NCBI RefSeq assembly: GCF_026427355.1
Contig: NZ_CP102665.1
Span: 928,501 to 992,500 of the forward strand
Direction of reading: 5' to 3'
Source of the DNA: Sphingobium sp. JS3065
Lineage (GTDB): Bacteria; Pseudomonadota; Alphaproteobacteria; Sphingomonadales; Sphingomonadaceae
Length of the DNA: 64,000 bases
The notes beneath the pieces were generated by a model, which worked only from the letters and a program-made list of their open reading frames with translations, did not search any database and was not told the DNA's origin. The translations under genes were made by a program, and so were the position numbers. Position 1 is the first letter of the stretch; the number at the start of each line of letters is the position of its first letter. Below, in pieces: positions 34,537 to 43,322 of the stretch.

Positions 34537-35505
34537 ATGAACATGCCCGCCGACAGGGAGGGCGATATCGCGATGGAGGCCGCGTCATGGCACGCGCGTC
34601 TCGACGCGCCATATATGGATTGGGACGGTTTCGCGGCCTGGCTCGATGCCGACGCCGCGCATCGCACGGCTTATGATTCCGTGGCCCTGATCGACGCGGA
34701 CATCGACGCGCTTCGCCCGGCAATCCTCGCAGCTTTGCCCGCAAACGACAGGGGTGAGGTCGCTTCGTCGACCGGTTCCTGCCGCTATTGGTGGATGGGC
34801 GGGGGCGTTGCCGCCATGGTTGCGCTCGCGGCCGTTGTCGCGATGCGCCTGACAGCGCCGAATGTGGAAGATATTGTGGCCTATGCGACGGGCCCTGATA
34901 CAACGCGGATGATCGTGCTGAAGGACGGCAGCCATATCCTGCTGGATCGCAATTCCCGACTGGCGCTTGCCGATGGGCCCTCGCCGCGTGTGGACATGCG
35001 TAGTGGCGCCGCGTTTTTCGATGTGCGGCACGACCCGTCGCGCCGCTTCACGATAGCGGCGGGCGCCTATGAAGTGCGCGACATCGGCACCAGATTCGAT
35101 CTCGTCGTCACGCCACAGCAACTGAGCATCGCGGTCAGCGACGGAAGCGTGGTCGTTGCGCCGAAGGCAGCTAAGGGCGTGACGATCGCCGCGGGAAAGC
35201 GAATGGACGTGATAACCGGCAGCGGCGAAGCGAAGGTTGGCGCGGTTGATATCGCTGCCATCGGTGCATGGCGTCGTGGACAATTGATCTACAACGCCGC
35301 CCCTCTCACACTGGTAGCGGCCGATCTGTCGCGCTATGTCGGTCGGCAAGTCATGGTCGATCCAACGATCGGCGATTTGCGGCTTTCTGGAGTGCTGACG
35401 ATCAGCGATGGTGCGGGGTTGGTGGAACAGATTGAAGCCCTGCTTCCGGTCGAAGCCGTGGAAAGGGATGGCACGATGCGCCTGGTGGGGCGCAGCGCTC
35501 GCTAG
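34537..35505 (+). CDS. FecR-type anti-sigma factor
   Basis: A 322-residue inner-membrane regulator. The cytoplasmic DUF4880-like N-terminus (AASWHARLDAPYMDWDGFAA, DAAHRTAYDSV) binds the sigma factor. One membrane helix near residues 85-105 (GGGVAAMVALAAVVAMRL) follows. The periplasmic FecR domain has DGSHILLDRNSRL, RSGAAFFDVRHDPSRRF and VRDIGTRFDLVV, ending with a secretin-like C-terminal part that contacts the receptor's STN domain. ATG at 34537 with GGGAGG upstream. The gene overlaps the receptor start by 38 bases. Confidence 0.9.
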   Translation: MNMPADREGDIAMEAASWHARLDAPYMDWDGFAAWLDADAAHRTAYDSVALIDADIDALRPAILAALPANDRGEVASSTGSCRYWWMGGGVAAMVALAAVVAMRLTAPNVEDIVAYATGPDTTRMIVLKDGSHILLDRNSRLALADGPSPRVDMRSGAAFFDVRHDPSRRFTIAAGAYEVRDIGTRFDLVVTPQQLSIAVSDGSVVVAPKAAKGVTIAAGKRMDVITGSGEAKVGAVDIAAIGAWRRGQLIYNAAPLTLVAADLSRYVGRQVMVDPTIGDLRLSGVLTISDGAGLVEQIEALLPVEAVERDGTMRLVGRSAR

Positions 35506-37774
35506 CCTTTCCTGCGGCACCGCACATGCGGAGCCGCGCAGGATTGACATCGCCGCAGGATCGCTGGAGGCGGCGCTGACCGAACTGGCGAAGCAAACCG
35601 GCATATCGGTGGGCATGGCGGGCACCATCCCGGCCCGCCGTACGCCGCGCGTCAGTGGTGTGATGAGTACCGACGCCGCGCTGCGAAAACTGCTGAAAGG
35701 ATCTGGGTTGCGTGCGGTTCGCGCAGGTCCGGCGCTTTGGCGGCTGGAAACGGTGCCCGCCCAGTCCGACACAACTGCGCGGGCTGCGGTCCGGATCGCT
35801 ACTTCGCCTGTTGAAATCGTGGTTACGGCGACGAAGCGCGAAGAGATGCTGAGCGATGTGCCGATCGCAATCAGCGTCATCCAGCCCGAATTCGGCGAAG
35901 GGGCCGCCAGTGCCCATGATGTTGGCGGGATATTGCCCTATACGCAAGGAGCCTTTGCGACCAATCTGGGGCCAGGTCGTAACCGCATTTTCCTGCGCGG
36001 TGTCGCGGACAGTCCGTTCAACGGATCAACCCAGTCCACGGTGAACCTGTATCTGGATGATGCGCGCGTAAGCTACGCAACCCCTGATCCCGATCTGCGC
36101 GTTATCGACATTGATCGTATAGAATTTCTGCGCGGCCCTCAGGGCACACTGTACGGATCAGGCGCCCTCGGCGGGATTGTCAGGATCATCCCCAAAAAGC
36201 CCGACTTGCAGCACTGGTCGGGGATGGCCGGCCTGGAAGCCAGCCAGATCAGCCATGGCAGCGCGGGCGGAGCGATCGAAGGGACGCTCAACGCACCGCT
36301 GCTATTGGACCGTATGGCTCTGCGCCTTTCCGCCTATACCGAACGGACCGGCGGCTGGATCGATGATCGGCAGAGGGACAAGGACGACGTCAACCGCACC
36401 CAGCGCGTCGGCGGGCGCGCCATGCTCGGCTGGCAAGTTGCCGACGATTGGCATGTCGATCTTGGCGTCACCGCGCAGTGGCTGAATGTGCGTGACAGCC
36501 AATATGCCTTTCACGGGCTCGCGCGCGGAACTGCTTTGGCCGAACCGCACGATAATGATTTTCTGGTTACGACGGCGACGATCGGCGGCCAGATCGGGGC
36601 GCTCGATCTCACATCGTCCACCGCCTATGTGACGCATGAATTTAGCAGCCGGTATGACGCCACGTCCCAGGCCGCAGCCCTTGGGCTGGCGGCGCCGCTT
36701 GGTTTCGACGAACGGCGCTTGCTGCGCCTGATGACGCAAGAAGTCCGGTTGAGCGAAACATCTGCTTCACGGCCATGGGTCGCCGGTCTTACGCTGCTTA
36801 AGGCGGAAAATACGCTCACGGACAGATTCCTGCCTGTAACAGGTCAAGCGGTGACAGTCCTTGCACAACATAATGATAGTTTCGAAGGTGCATTTTTCGG
36901 CGAACTCGCCCAGCCTTTCGCGAATGAATGGAAGATAACTCTCGGCGGCCGCGCCTATCTCTCCCATGTGAATAACGAACAGGATGGACAGGCAAATCGC
37001 AGCGCGCGGGAATATGGCTTCACCCCAAGCCTTGCCCTGTCTTGGCATCCTGCTGCACAGAGATTGCTCTGGCTCCGCTACGCGAGCGCCATCCGCCCCG
37101 GCGGCATCAACCCCAATGGCGATCCGAAATCCCAATCTTTCCGATCGGACGACCTCAAGAGCATCGAGCTCGGTTGGCGACTGAGCGGAACGGATGAGCG
37201 TTTTCGACTGAGTGGCAGTCTGTTCGGGCTTCAATGGAAGAATGTACAGAGCGATGTTCTCGGCACCGATCATCTCGTCCGCACCATCAATGCCGGTCGG
37301 GCTCATAATATCGGCGTAGAATTATCGGGAGAGTTTCGCGTCATCCCCTGGACAATTGAGACCAATGTCACGGTTCAACGCGGTCGGCTGACGCACCCGT
37401 CGGTTGCTGCCGGCGCGTCGGGAGACGACACGCGGCTGCCGATTCTGCCCGATTGTGCAGGTAGCGTGAGGCTATCTTATGCCAAACCGATCGGCTCTAC
37501 GCTCACCCGGGGATTCTTCTCCGCACGTTATACCGGGTCCGCCCGACTAAGTTTTGATCCTTTGCTAGACAGGAAGATGGGTGATTTTTGGGTCACCGAC
37601 ATTGGCATTGAAGCCATCAAGGGTAGTCTGAGAGCGGGGTTGACGCTCTTCAATCTTCTTGACCAGCGCGAAGACAGCTTCGCGTATGGCAATCCCTTTA
37701 CCATAGATGCCATCAGCCAGCGAACACCAGTTCAGCCACGAACAATCAGCTTGCGGCTGGAGAGAAATTTCTGA
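35468..37774 (+). CDS. TonB-dependent transducer with STN domain (FecA-like)
   Basis: A 768-residue outer-membrane receptor. After the signal peptide (WWGAALASLSCGTAHAEPRR) comes an STN signalling domain at about residues 22-90 (IDIAAGSLEAALTELAKQTG, then SVGMAG and VSGVMSTDAALRKLLKGSGL). The TonB box is near EIVVTATKREE and the plug has FLRGVADSPFNGST and EFLRGPQGTLYGSGALGGIV. The barrel ends in TISLRLERNF with terminal Phe. STN domains occur in transducers that signal through FecR to FecI, both encoded directly upstream. The ligand is probably an iron complex or other scarce nutrient, but the many sphingomonad paralogues also import glycans and aromatics. Confidence 0.9.
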   Translation: MARCAWWGAALASLSCGTAHAEPRRIDIAAGSLEAALTELAKQTGISVGMAGTIPARRTPRVSGVMSTDAALRKLLKGSGLRAVRAGPALWRLETVPAQSDTTARAAVRIATSPVEIVVTATKREEMLSDVPIAISVIQPEFGEGAASAHDVGGILPYTQGAFATNLGPGRNRIFLRGVADSPFNGSTQSTVNLYLDDARVSYATPDPDLRVIDIDRIEFLRGPQGTLYGSGALGGIVRIIPKKPDLQHWSGMAGLEASQISHGSAGGAIEGTLNAPLLLDRMALRLSAYTERTGGWIDDRQRDKDDVNRTQRVGGRAMLGWQVADDWHVDLGVTAQWLNVRDSQYAFHGLARGTALAEPHDNDFLVTTATIGGQIGALDLTSSTAYVTHEFSSRYDATSQAAALGLAAPLGFDERRLLRLMTQEVRLSETSASRPWVAGLTLLKAENTLTDRFLPVTGQAVTVLAQHNDSFEGAFFGELAQPFANEWKITLGGRAYLSHVNNEQDGQANRSAREYGFTPSLALSWHPAAQRLLWLRYASAIRPGGINPNGDPKSQSFRSDDLKSIELGWRLSGTDERFRLSGSLFGLQWKNVQSDVLGTDHLVRTINAGRAHNIGVELSGEFRVIPWTIETNVTVQRGRLTHPSVAAGASGDDTRLPILPDCAGSVRLSYAKPIGSTLTRGFFSARYTGSARLSFDPLLDRKMGDFWVTDIGIEAIKGSLRAGLTLFNLLDQREDSFAYGNPFTIDAISQRTPVQPRTISLRLERNF

Positions 37775-37879
37775 AACAGGCTCCGCCGCCATCAGGCGAC
37801 GGATTTGGAATGCCGGAAGAGCCGTTAGCCTTGCGGCGCGCCGCCTGATGCTTTGCGATCTCGGGCTGCCGGAGGAATG

Positions 37880-39283
37880 CTAAGGCGGCGACTTCGATTG
37901 CCGAGCCTCACCATCGCTCTCCGAATATGGAAATGACAGTGTGACGAGCAATCCAGGCGCCGCGTCACTCAGCACAAGCTTGCCGCCGTGCAGCCGCGCG
38001 ACAGCGGCAGCGAGCGAAAGGCCGAGTCCTGCGCCTGCAATATGACGGGAAATGTCCAGCCGGGCGAAGCGGCTGAGCGCGCGTGCGCGATGCTCTTCTG
38101 GAACACCGGGACCATTGTCAGCCACCTGGATCAGTATCGATCCGGCTTCTGGGTGCGCTGACAGCTTTATGCGATCCCCGCCATATTTAAGCGCATTATC
38201 GATCAGGTTTGAAAGCGCCTGTCCCAGCATCTCTCGATTCGAAAAGAGGAACACGCCTGGTTCAGCGTCCACAAGGATTGTTACGTTTCTCTCTTCTGCC
38301 AAGGCGCCGTACATGTCCTGAAAATCCTGGAGCAGCGCTGCGGTATCGACCGGCATGAAGCTCTCCCGGCCGATCCCGGCTTCGGCACGGCTGATGAGCA
38401 AGGCAGTGTCCAGCATCCGCAGTAGCGTGTCGCTTTCCTCAACCGCGCGTTCAAGCGCGCTGGCGGCGGCCTCGTCATTGCTTCGCTTCAGCGCGCTGTC
38501 CAGTACGGCACGCAGGCGGGTGAGCGGCGAACGCAGGTCATGGGCCAAGCCGTCGGTCACCAGGCGCAGTTCCTCGACAAGCCCGGTTATCCGGTCCAGC
38601 ATGGCGTTGATAGCTTCTCCCAACGCATCGAACATGTCCCCGCTGCCGCTCAGGGTGATACGGCGCTCCATCTGGCCTGTTTCCACGGCGCTTGCCGTAT
38701 CGGCCACGGCGTGCAGGCGCCTTTGCATGATGGAGGCCGCGAGCCAGGCGGCCCCGGCTGCGAGCGGGACCGCAAGCAGGACAGCGCTCATCAGTGCGGC
38801 TTCCAGATAGCCGCCGAAACGCAGGTCGGTTTCCACCACATGTCCGGTCAGCAAGCGCGTACCGTCGGGAAAACGGGTGCTGACGACGCCCATGACCTGC
38901 GGATCGCCATGTTGACGAGGCACATGCAGCAGGTTCACCAGACGCCACGATTCCGCCGTGCCGACCTGATAGGGCCATTTATCGAGATTGCCCGCGATGC
39001 GGCGCCCATCCGGTCCCATGAGCAGCAGGATGGCTTCCCTGCCTGGATCGGCGGCGATGCGGCTGCGTACCGTGGCGCCTGCCGCGGCAAGCCCGGCGGC
39101 GGCGTAGGTGGCCGATATATCGTCGCGCAGGCCGACCGCTATCTCGCGGCTGGCGTGGTTGACCGATTGGCTGGTGAACCGATGGACGGCCCACAGCGAT
39201 ACCAGCACGCAGGCTATCTGCATCAGGAAGATCAGCAAGGCAAAGCGCCCAATGACCGAATAGCGCCAGCGCATGACGCGCAT
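37880..39283 (-). CDS. sensor histidine kinase of the envelope operon (PmrB/QseC-like)
   Basis: A 467-residue kinase. One membrane helix at residues 10-32, a periplasmic region of about 130 residues, a second helix near 165-190 (AALMSAVLLAVPLAAGAAWL), then HAMP. The HisKA His lies in GLAHDLRSPLTRL (about residue 250), and the HATPase domain has N-box LSNLIDNALKYG, G1 ADNGPGVP and G2 GAGLGLSLAAAVA. Its ATG overlaps the response-regulator stop as TGATG, so both are translated together. Last gene of the minus-strand operon with MprF, which suggests that it senses membrane or cationic-peptide stress. Confidence 0.92.
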   Translation of the reverse strand: MRVMRWRYSVIGRFALLIFLMQIACVLVSLWAVHRFTSQSVNHASREIAVGLRDDISATYAAAGLAAAGATVRSRIAADPGREAILLLMGPDGRRIAGNLDKWPYQVGTAESWRLVNLLHVPRQHGDPQVMGVVSTRFPDGTRLLTGHVVETDLRFGGYLEAALMSAVLLAVPLAAGAAWLAASIMQRRLHAVADTASAVETGQMERRITLSGSGDMFDALGEAINAMLDRITGLVEELRLVTDGLAHDLRSPLTRLRAVLDSALKRSNDEAAASALERAVEESDTLLRMLDTALLISRAEAGIGRESFMPVDTAALLQDFQDMYGALAEERNVTILVDAEPGVFLFSNREMLGQALSNLIDNALKYGGDRIKLSAHPEAGSILIQVADNGPGVPEEHRARALSRFARLDISRHIAGAGLGLSLAAAVARLHGGKLVLSDAAPGLLVTLSFPYSESDGEARQSKSPP

Positions 39284-39966
39284 CAACCATTCTCGCTCAG
39301 GCGATACCCAGCGCCGCGTACCGTGTGGATAAACGGCGGTTCACCATCTTCGTCGATCTTGCGCCTCAACCGGCTGATATGGACATCGATGACATTGGTG
39401 CCTGGGTCGAAATGATAATCCCAGACCCCCTCCAGCAACATGGTCCGGGTCACGACCTCGCCCTTGTGGCGCATCATATATTCCAGCAGGCGAAACTCCC
39501 GCGGTTGCAGTTCGATCGACCGGCTCCCACGCGCGGCCTTGCGGGAGAGCAGATCTACTTCCAGATCGCCGCATGTCATCCGCGTCTCGGCCTGTGCGAC
39601 CTTCCCACGCCGCAGCATGATCCGCAGCCGTGCCAGCAGTTCGGCGAAGGCAAAAGGCTTGGCTAGATAATCGTCCGATCCGCCGTTCAGCCCCTTGACC
39701 CGTTCGTCAGCGGTCGCGAGCGCGGACAAAATCATGATCGGCGTTTCGATACCCGCCGCCCGCAGGGCCGCGAGCACCGCCATGCCGTCCATGCCGGGCA
39801 GCATCCGGTCAAGGATGATCACATCATGCTTCGCCTCGGTCGCCATGAACAGGCCCTCTCGGCCGTCTTCCGCCTGATCGACCGTGAAGCCCTCTTCGGC
39901 AAGGCCCTTTGCGATATAGTCGGCCGTCGTGGTGTCATCCTCGACGAGCAGCACCTTGTAGCTCAT
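39283..39966 (-). CDS. OmpR-family response regulator of the envelope operon
   Basis: A 227-residue regulator. Receiver domain with acidic pair VEDD, phospho-Asp in HDVIILDRMLPGMDG, Thr/Ser position LSALATADERV and Lys in DDYLAKPFAF. The winged-helix OmpR DNA-binding domain follows (LQPREFRLLEYMMRHKGEVV, NVIDVHISRLRRKID, HTVRGAGYRLSENG). The ATG at 39966 with AGGAT upstream is preferred; an in-frame ATG at 39984 would overlap mprF. Likely controls its own operon of surface-charge and cell-surface genes. Confidence 0.93.
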   Translation of the reverse strand: MSYKVLLVEDDTTTADYIAKGLAEEGFTVDQAEDGREGLFMATEAKHDVIILDRMLPGMDGMAVLAALRAAGIETPIMILSALATADERVKGLNGGSDDYLAKPFAFAELLARLRIMLRRGKVAQAETRMTCGDLEVDLLSRKAARGSRSIELQPREFRLLEYMMRHKGEVVTRTMLLEGVWDYHFDPGTNVIDVHISRLRRKIDEDGEPPFIHTVRGAGYRLSENG

Positions 39967-39973
39967 GGTGATC

Positions 39974-42577
39974 CTATCGGCCATCGAGACGCCTCCGTCC
40001 AGCATTCCCCATCCTGCAGGCAGCGCTCTTTGACCCGCCCTCAATCAGGCGCTGAAGATCGAGCATCGCCCGCAGCATCGACAGGCCCTGTGGCCCGGCG
40101 ATAAAGCGCGGCTCCCAATATGGCTCGAACTTCGCCTTATAGGCTCGAAGTCCCTTGAAGCCGTAGAGGCTGCCGCCATGCTCAAAGACCAGCGCTCCTG
40201 CCTTCACCCAAAGTGGTGACAGCCGCCGCGCCTCCAGCCCCGACAGCGGCGCCATGCCTAAGGTGAACCAGCGATAGCCATGCGCCTTTCCCCAGAGCAT
40301 GAGGCGGCAGAACAGGAAATCCATCATACCGGCAGGCGCATCCGCATCATGGCGCATCAGATCCACGGAGAGTTCGCTGCGGTCGGCGGTCGCCCAGATG
40401 TTGGCAAAGGCAATGATCCTGCCCTTGCGTTGTACAACCGCGCAGTCGAAGCGCTGCATGTAGGCGGCGTCGAACCGGCCAACGCTGAACGCCTTTTCAG
40501 AGACGGCCTTGGCCTGCAACCAGCGATCAGACACAGCCTTCATCTCGTCAAGCAGCGGCGCGATATCTGCGGCTGGCACGACATCGAACGTGACATCTTC
40601 CACTTCGGCTCGGCGCAATGCGTGACGGAAAGGCTTGCCTTTGGCTCCGTCAATCGTGAAGCAGGAAAGATCTACTCGCGCCTCCTCGCCATATTTGACG
40701 AGCGACAGGCCAAGGTCGACGGCAAGCGGCAGTGCGTCGAGGCTGAGCTGATAAAGCAGAAACCGCCCTTGTGCCGCGTCCGCCCGCTCGCGCAGTTCCC
40801 AGAGCAGGTTGCCCCATTCACTTCGGTCGCCGACAGGATCGCCCATCACGATCCAGCTATGGCCTTGGATCTGGTACATGAGAAACGCATCGCCCGATGG
40901 CGAGGTAAGGAATAATTTGTCCCCGGTAAGGGCCAGAAACGCATCGGTCCTCCGAGCGGACGCGAGCGCCTCCCTGCCAGGCGACGTCGATAGGATCGGT
41001 CCGGTGGCGAACGGCGATGCCGGACGAAGCAACTGCCACAGTGCGGCACAAACCAGCAGCACGCCGGTCGCAAGGGCGGCGCGAAGGAAGCGGGAAGCGT
41101 CATGATGGCTGCCGAACTGCCACCACAGATTATTCTGGTAATCGACGTGCTTGAAGGCGAAAAATCCGATCCAGATCGAGATGCCGATGGCGACCGCAAG
41201 CGCCACGATCCAACCCGGCGCAAGCGTGGCGGAGGTCAGGCTGGTCTTCCGGTAGAAGGCGGGGCGGCTCCATTGCAGAAGGCCTGTGATGACGAGCAGG
41301 ACGACCGCTTCTTCATAATCCAGCCCCTTCATCAGGGAAAATCCAGCCCCTGCCAGTAACAATAGCCGCGTCAGCCAGAATGCGCCGTCCTGCCGCCGGT
41401 AGAGGCCTGACGCCAGCAGCACCAGCATCGCGCCGATCATGCTGGCGGCGAGGTGCGAGGCTTCGACAAAGGGCATGGGAAGGATTTCGCTCAGGGTTCT
41501 GAACCGTGCGGGCATGGCGGGCAGCGATCCAGACACCAGAAGGACTATGCCGCCGGCCGCCGCCAGCATGGCCAGGACAGCCGGAGCAATCTCCCGGCCC
41601 AGGCTTTCGGCGCCGCTCAGCACGCGCCGGACAGGGCTCTGCCAGGCGTGTCGCTCATGCAGGACGATCAGGAACGCCGCAACGGCCAAGGGGAGCAAAT
41701 AATAGATGATGCGATAGGCCAGTAGCGCCGCAAAAAGCGAAGGCCTCGCCACGTGCGGCACGGTGGCGAGCACCACCGCTTCGAACAACCCCACGCCGCC
41801 TGGCACATGGCTGATCAGCGCCACGATGATGCCCAGCGTATAGGCAAGGAAGAAGGCCGGGAAGAGCGTCAGGGCGGTGTGAGGCAGCAGGATGAACAGC
41901 GCTGCACTGGACAGCGTCAGGTCGATGCAGGCGATGCCGATCTGCGCCGCAGCTTGGGCACGCGACGGAAGCACGAGCGTCCAGCCGAACAGCCGGACAG
42001 GATGGGGCACGCGCCTGAGCGCGGCCATCGCTCCCCCGATGGTTCCAAGGAGAAGGAAGCCCGCGACTCGAACGGAGTCGGCACCGATGGGAAAAGCCTT
42101 GATCGACACTGGAACCGGATCGATCGCAAGGAACAGTGCCGCCATGGTCACCACCCCGCCCCAGAACGACAGGCTGGCAGACGCGATCACCCGCGCGACG
42201 TCGCCGGGCCCCAGTCCAGCCGCGCCGTAGATGCGCATACGCGCGGACCCGCCCGTCAGCAGGGACAGACCCAAATTATGGCTCAGCGTGTAGCTGCAGA
42301 AGGAGGCGAGCGCCGCGGTGCGCCAGACGATATGCTTGCCGATGATGCGCAGCGCCATGTGATCATAGAGCGTGAGCGAGAGATAGCTGAGAATCGTGAG
42401 GATCGATGCGCCAGCGATCGCGCCTGGCGTGATGGCATGGATCGCTTCGCGCAGGTCATGTCCACGCACCTCGGAAAGAAGGTGAAACACCATCGCCAGG
42501 CCCAGCCCCATCATCAGCAGGAGGATGACGACGGTCAGACTGCGCCGGTGCGTTGCAGAGAACAGGGCGGTGATCAC
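39974..42577 (-). CDS. mprF: MprF/LpiA: lysylphosphatidylglycerol synthase and flippase
   Basis: An 867-residue membrane enzyme. The N-terminal flippase part has some 13-14 membrane helices (conserved SYTLSHNLGLSLLTGGSARM and LISHVPGGVGLFEAVVL). The C-terminal cytoplasmic DUF2156 GNAT-like domain spans about residues 540-840 (LALTGDKLFLTSPSGDAFLM, GHSWIVMGDPVGD, FLFCRLMLWGKAHGYRWFTL, GMAPLSGL). It transfers an amino acid (typically Lys) from tRNA to phosphatidylglycerol and flips the lipid outward, lowering negative surface charge and giving resistance to cationic peptides and acid. It is four bases from the VirJ-like gene; the same pairing is lpiA-acvB in rhizobia. Confidence 0.94.
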   Translation of the reverse strand: MITALFSATHRRSLTVVILLLMMGLGLAMVFHLLSEVRGHDLREAIHAITPGAIAGASILTILSYLSLTLYDHMALRIIGKHIVWRTAALASFCSYTLSHNLGLSLLTGGSARMRIYGAAGLGPGDVARVIASASLSFWGGVVTMAALFLAIDPVPVSIKAFPIGADSVRVAGFLLLGTIGGAMAALRRVPHPVRLFGWTLVLPSRAQAAAQIGIACIDLTLSSAALFILLPHTALTLFPAFFLAYTLGIIVALISHVPGGVGLFEAVVLATVPHVARPSLFAALLAYRIIYYLLPLAVAAFLIVLHERHAWQSPVRRVLSGAESLGREIAPAVLAMLAAAGGIVLLVSGSLPAMPARFRTLSEILPMPFVEASHLAASMIGAMLVLLASGLYRRQDGAFWLTRLLLLAGAGFSLMKGLDYEEAVVLLVITGLLQWSRPAFYRKTSLTSATLAPGWIVALAVAIGISIWIGFFAFKHVDYQNNLWWQFGSHHDASRFLRAALATGVLLVCAALWQLLRPASPFATGPILSTSPGREALASARRTDAFLALTGDKLFLTSPSGDAFLMYQIQGHSWIVMGDPVGDRSEWGNLLWELRERADAAQGRFLLYQLSLDALPLAVDLGLSLVKYGEEARVDLSCFTIDGAKGKPFRHALRRAEVEDVTFDVVPAADIAPLLDEMKAVSDRWLQAKAVSEKAFSVGRFDAAYMQRFDCAVVQRKGRIIAFANIWATADRSELSVDLMRHDADAPAGMMDFLFCRLMLWGKAHGYRWFTLGMAPLSGLEARRLSPLWVKAGALVFEHGGSLYGFKGLRAYKAKFEPYWEPRFIAGPQGLSMLRAMLDLQRLIEGGSKSAACRMGNAGRRRLDGR

Positions 42578-42581
42578 GACA

Positions 42582-43322
42582 TCACGTCGGGTGGGCGGGC
42601 GAGGCCAGCGTCCGGTCTATCGCCCGCAATAATATCGCACTGGCAGTGTCGGCATCATGATGCAGTGCATGCCCGCCGGGTAGGCGGACGGAGATTGCGT
42701 TGCGCTGATGAAGCGAGGGGCAAAGGCTCGATCGTTCGTCCGCGCCGTGAATGCAGAGCAGCGGAACCCAGCTCAATCTGCGCCCCGCAAGCGATGCGTC
42801 CTCCTGAGGTTCACCGATCGAGAACATCTCGGAGGGCGATGCGCGCCATTCCCGGGTGCCGCCGGGGACAATCAGGCCGACAAAGGCAATCCGCCGCCGG
42901 AGCGCGTTGGGCACATAAGGCAGCGAAGGCGCGATGACATCAGCTCCGAAAGATTGACCGAGCAGCAGCAGCCGCGCCTCCGGATCAATCGCGATCGCCC
43001 GGCGCAGGCCGACCGCGATCATAGCGCCCGTTTGCTCCGGCGTACGGCGGATGCGGAAGAAATGAAGGCTATTGATGGCGACGACGGGGATCCCATCTAT
43101 GGTCAGACGATCGGCAATCGCCGGGCCGAGGCCTGCATGGAAGCCCATGTCACCGGACAAAAATAACGCGACCGCATGCCGATCCGCCTTTTGCCCCGCC
43201 TTGGCAGGCATGATGTCGAACAGGTGCCCGCCCAAATATCCCAGATAGCAGAAGCACAACAATATTGCGCCGCATAGCAGCAGCATCGTGCTTGCCACTA
43301 ATTTCATGCCGCTCTGCTCCAT
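42582..43322 (-). CDS. VirJ/AcvB-like periplasmic hydrolase (lysyl-PG hydrolase type)
   Basis: A 246-residue protein with an N-terminal membrane anchor or signal (VASTMLLLCGAILLCFCYLG) and an alpha/beta-hydrolase domain of the VirJ group. It has ALFLSGDMGFHAGLGPAIAD, the nucleophile elbow LLLGQSFGADVIAP, the acid region LLCIHGADERSSLCP and His in LPGGHALHHDADT. AcvB of Agrobacterium hydrolyses lysyl-phosphatidylglycerol, reversing MprF. Its position directly upstream of mprF fits that role. It overlaps the end of the preceding gene by 19 bases; an alternative ATG at 43307 would overlap by only 4. Confidence 0.85.
   Translation of the reverse strand: MEQSGMKLVASTMLLLCGAILLCFCYLGYLGGHLFDIMPAKAGQKADRHAVALFLSGDMGFHAGLGPAIADRLTIDGIPVVAINSLHFFRIRRTPEQTGAMIAVGLRRAIAIDPEARLLLLGQSFGADVIAPSLPYVPNALRRRIAFVGLIVPGGTREWRASPSEMFSIGEPQEDASLAGRRLSWVPLLCIHGADERSSLCPSLHQRNAISVRLPGGHALHHDADTASAILLRAIDRTLASPAHPT

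Noticed and set aside
41753..42937. Plus-strand open frame of 394 codons
   Set aside because: Antisense to mprF and the VirJ-like gene; Arg/His-rich shadow sequence.
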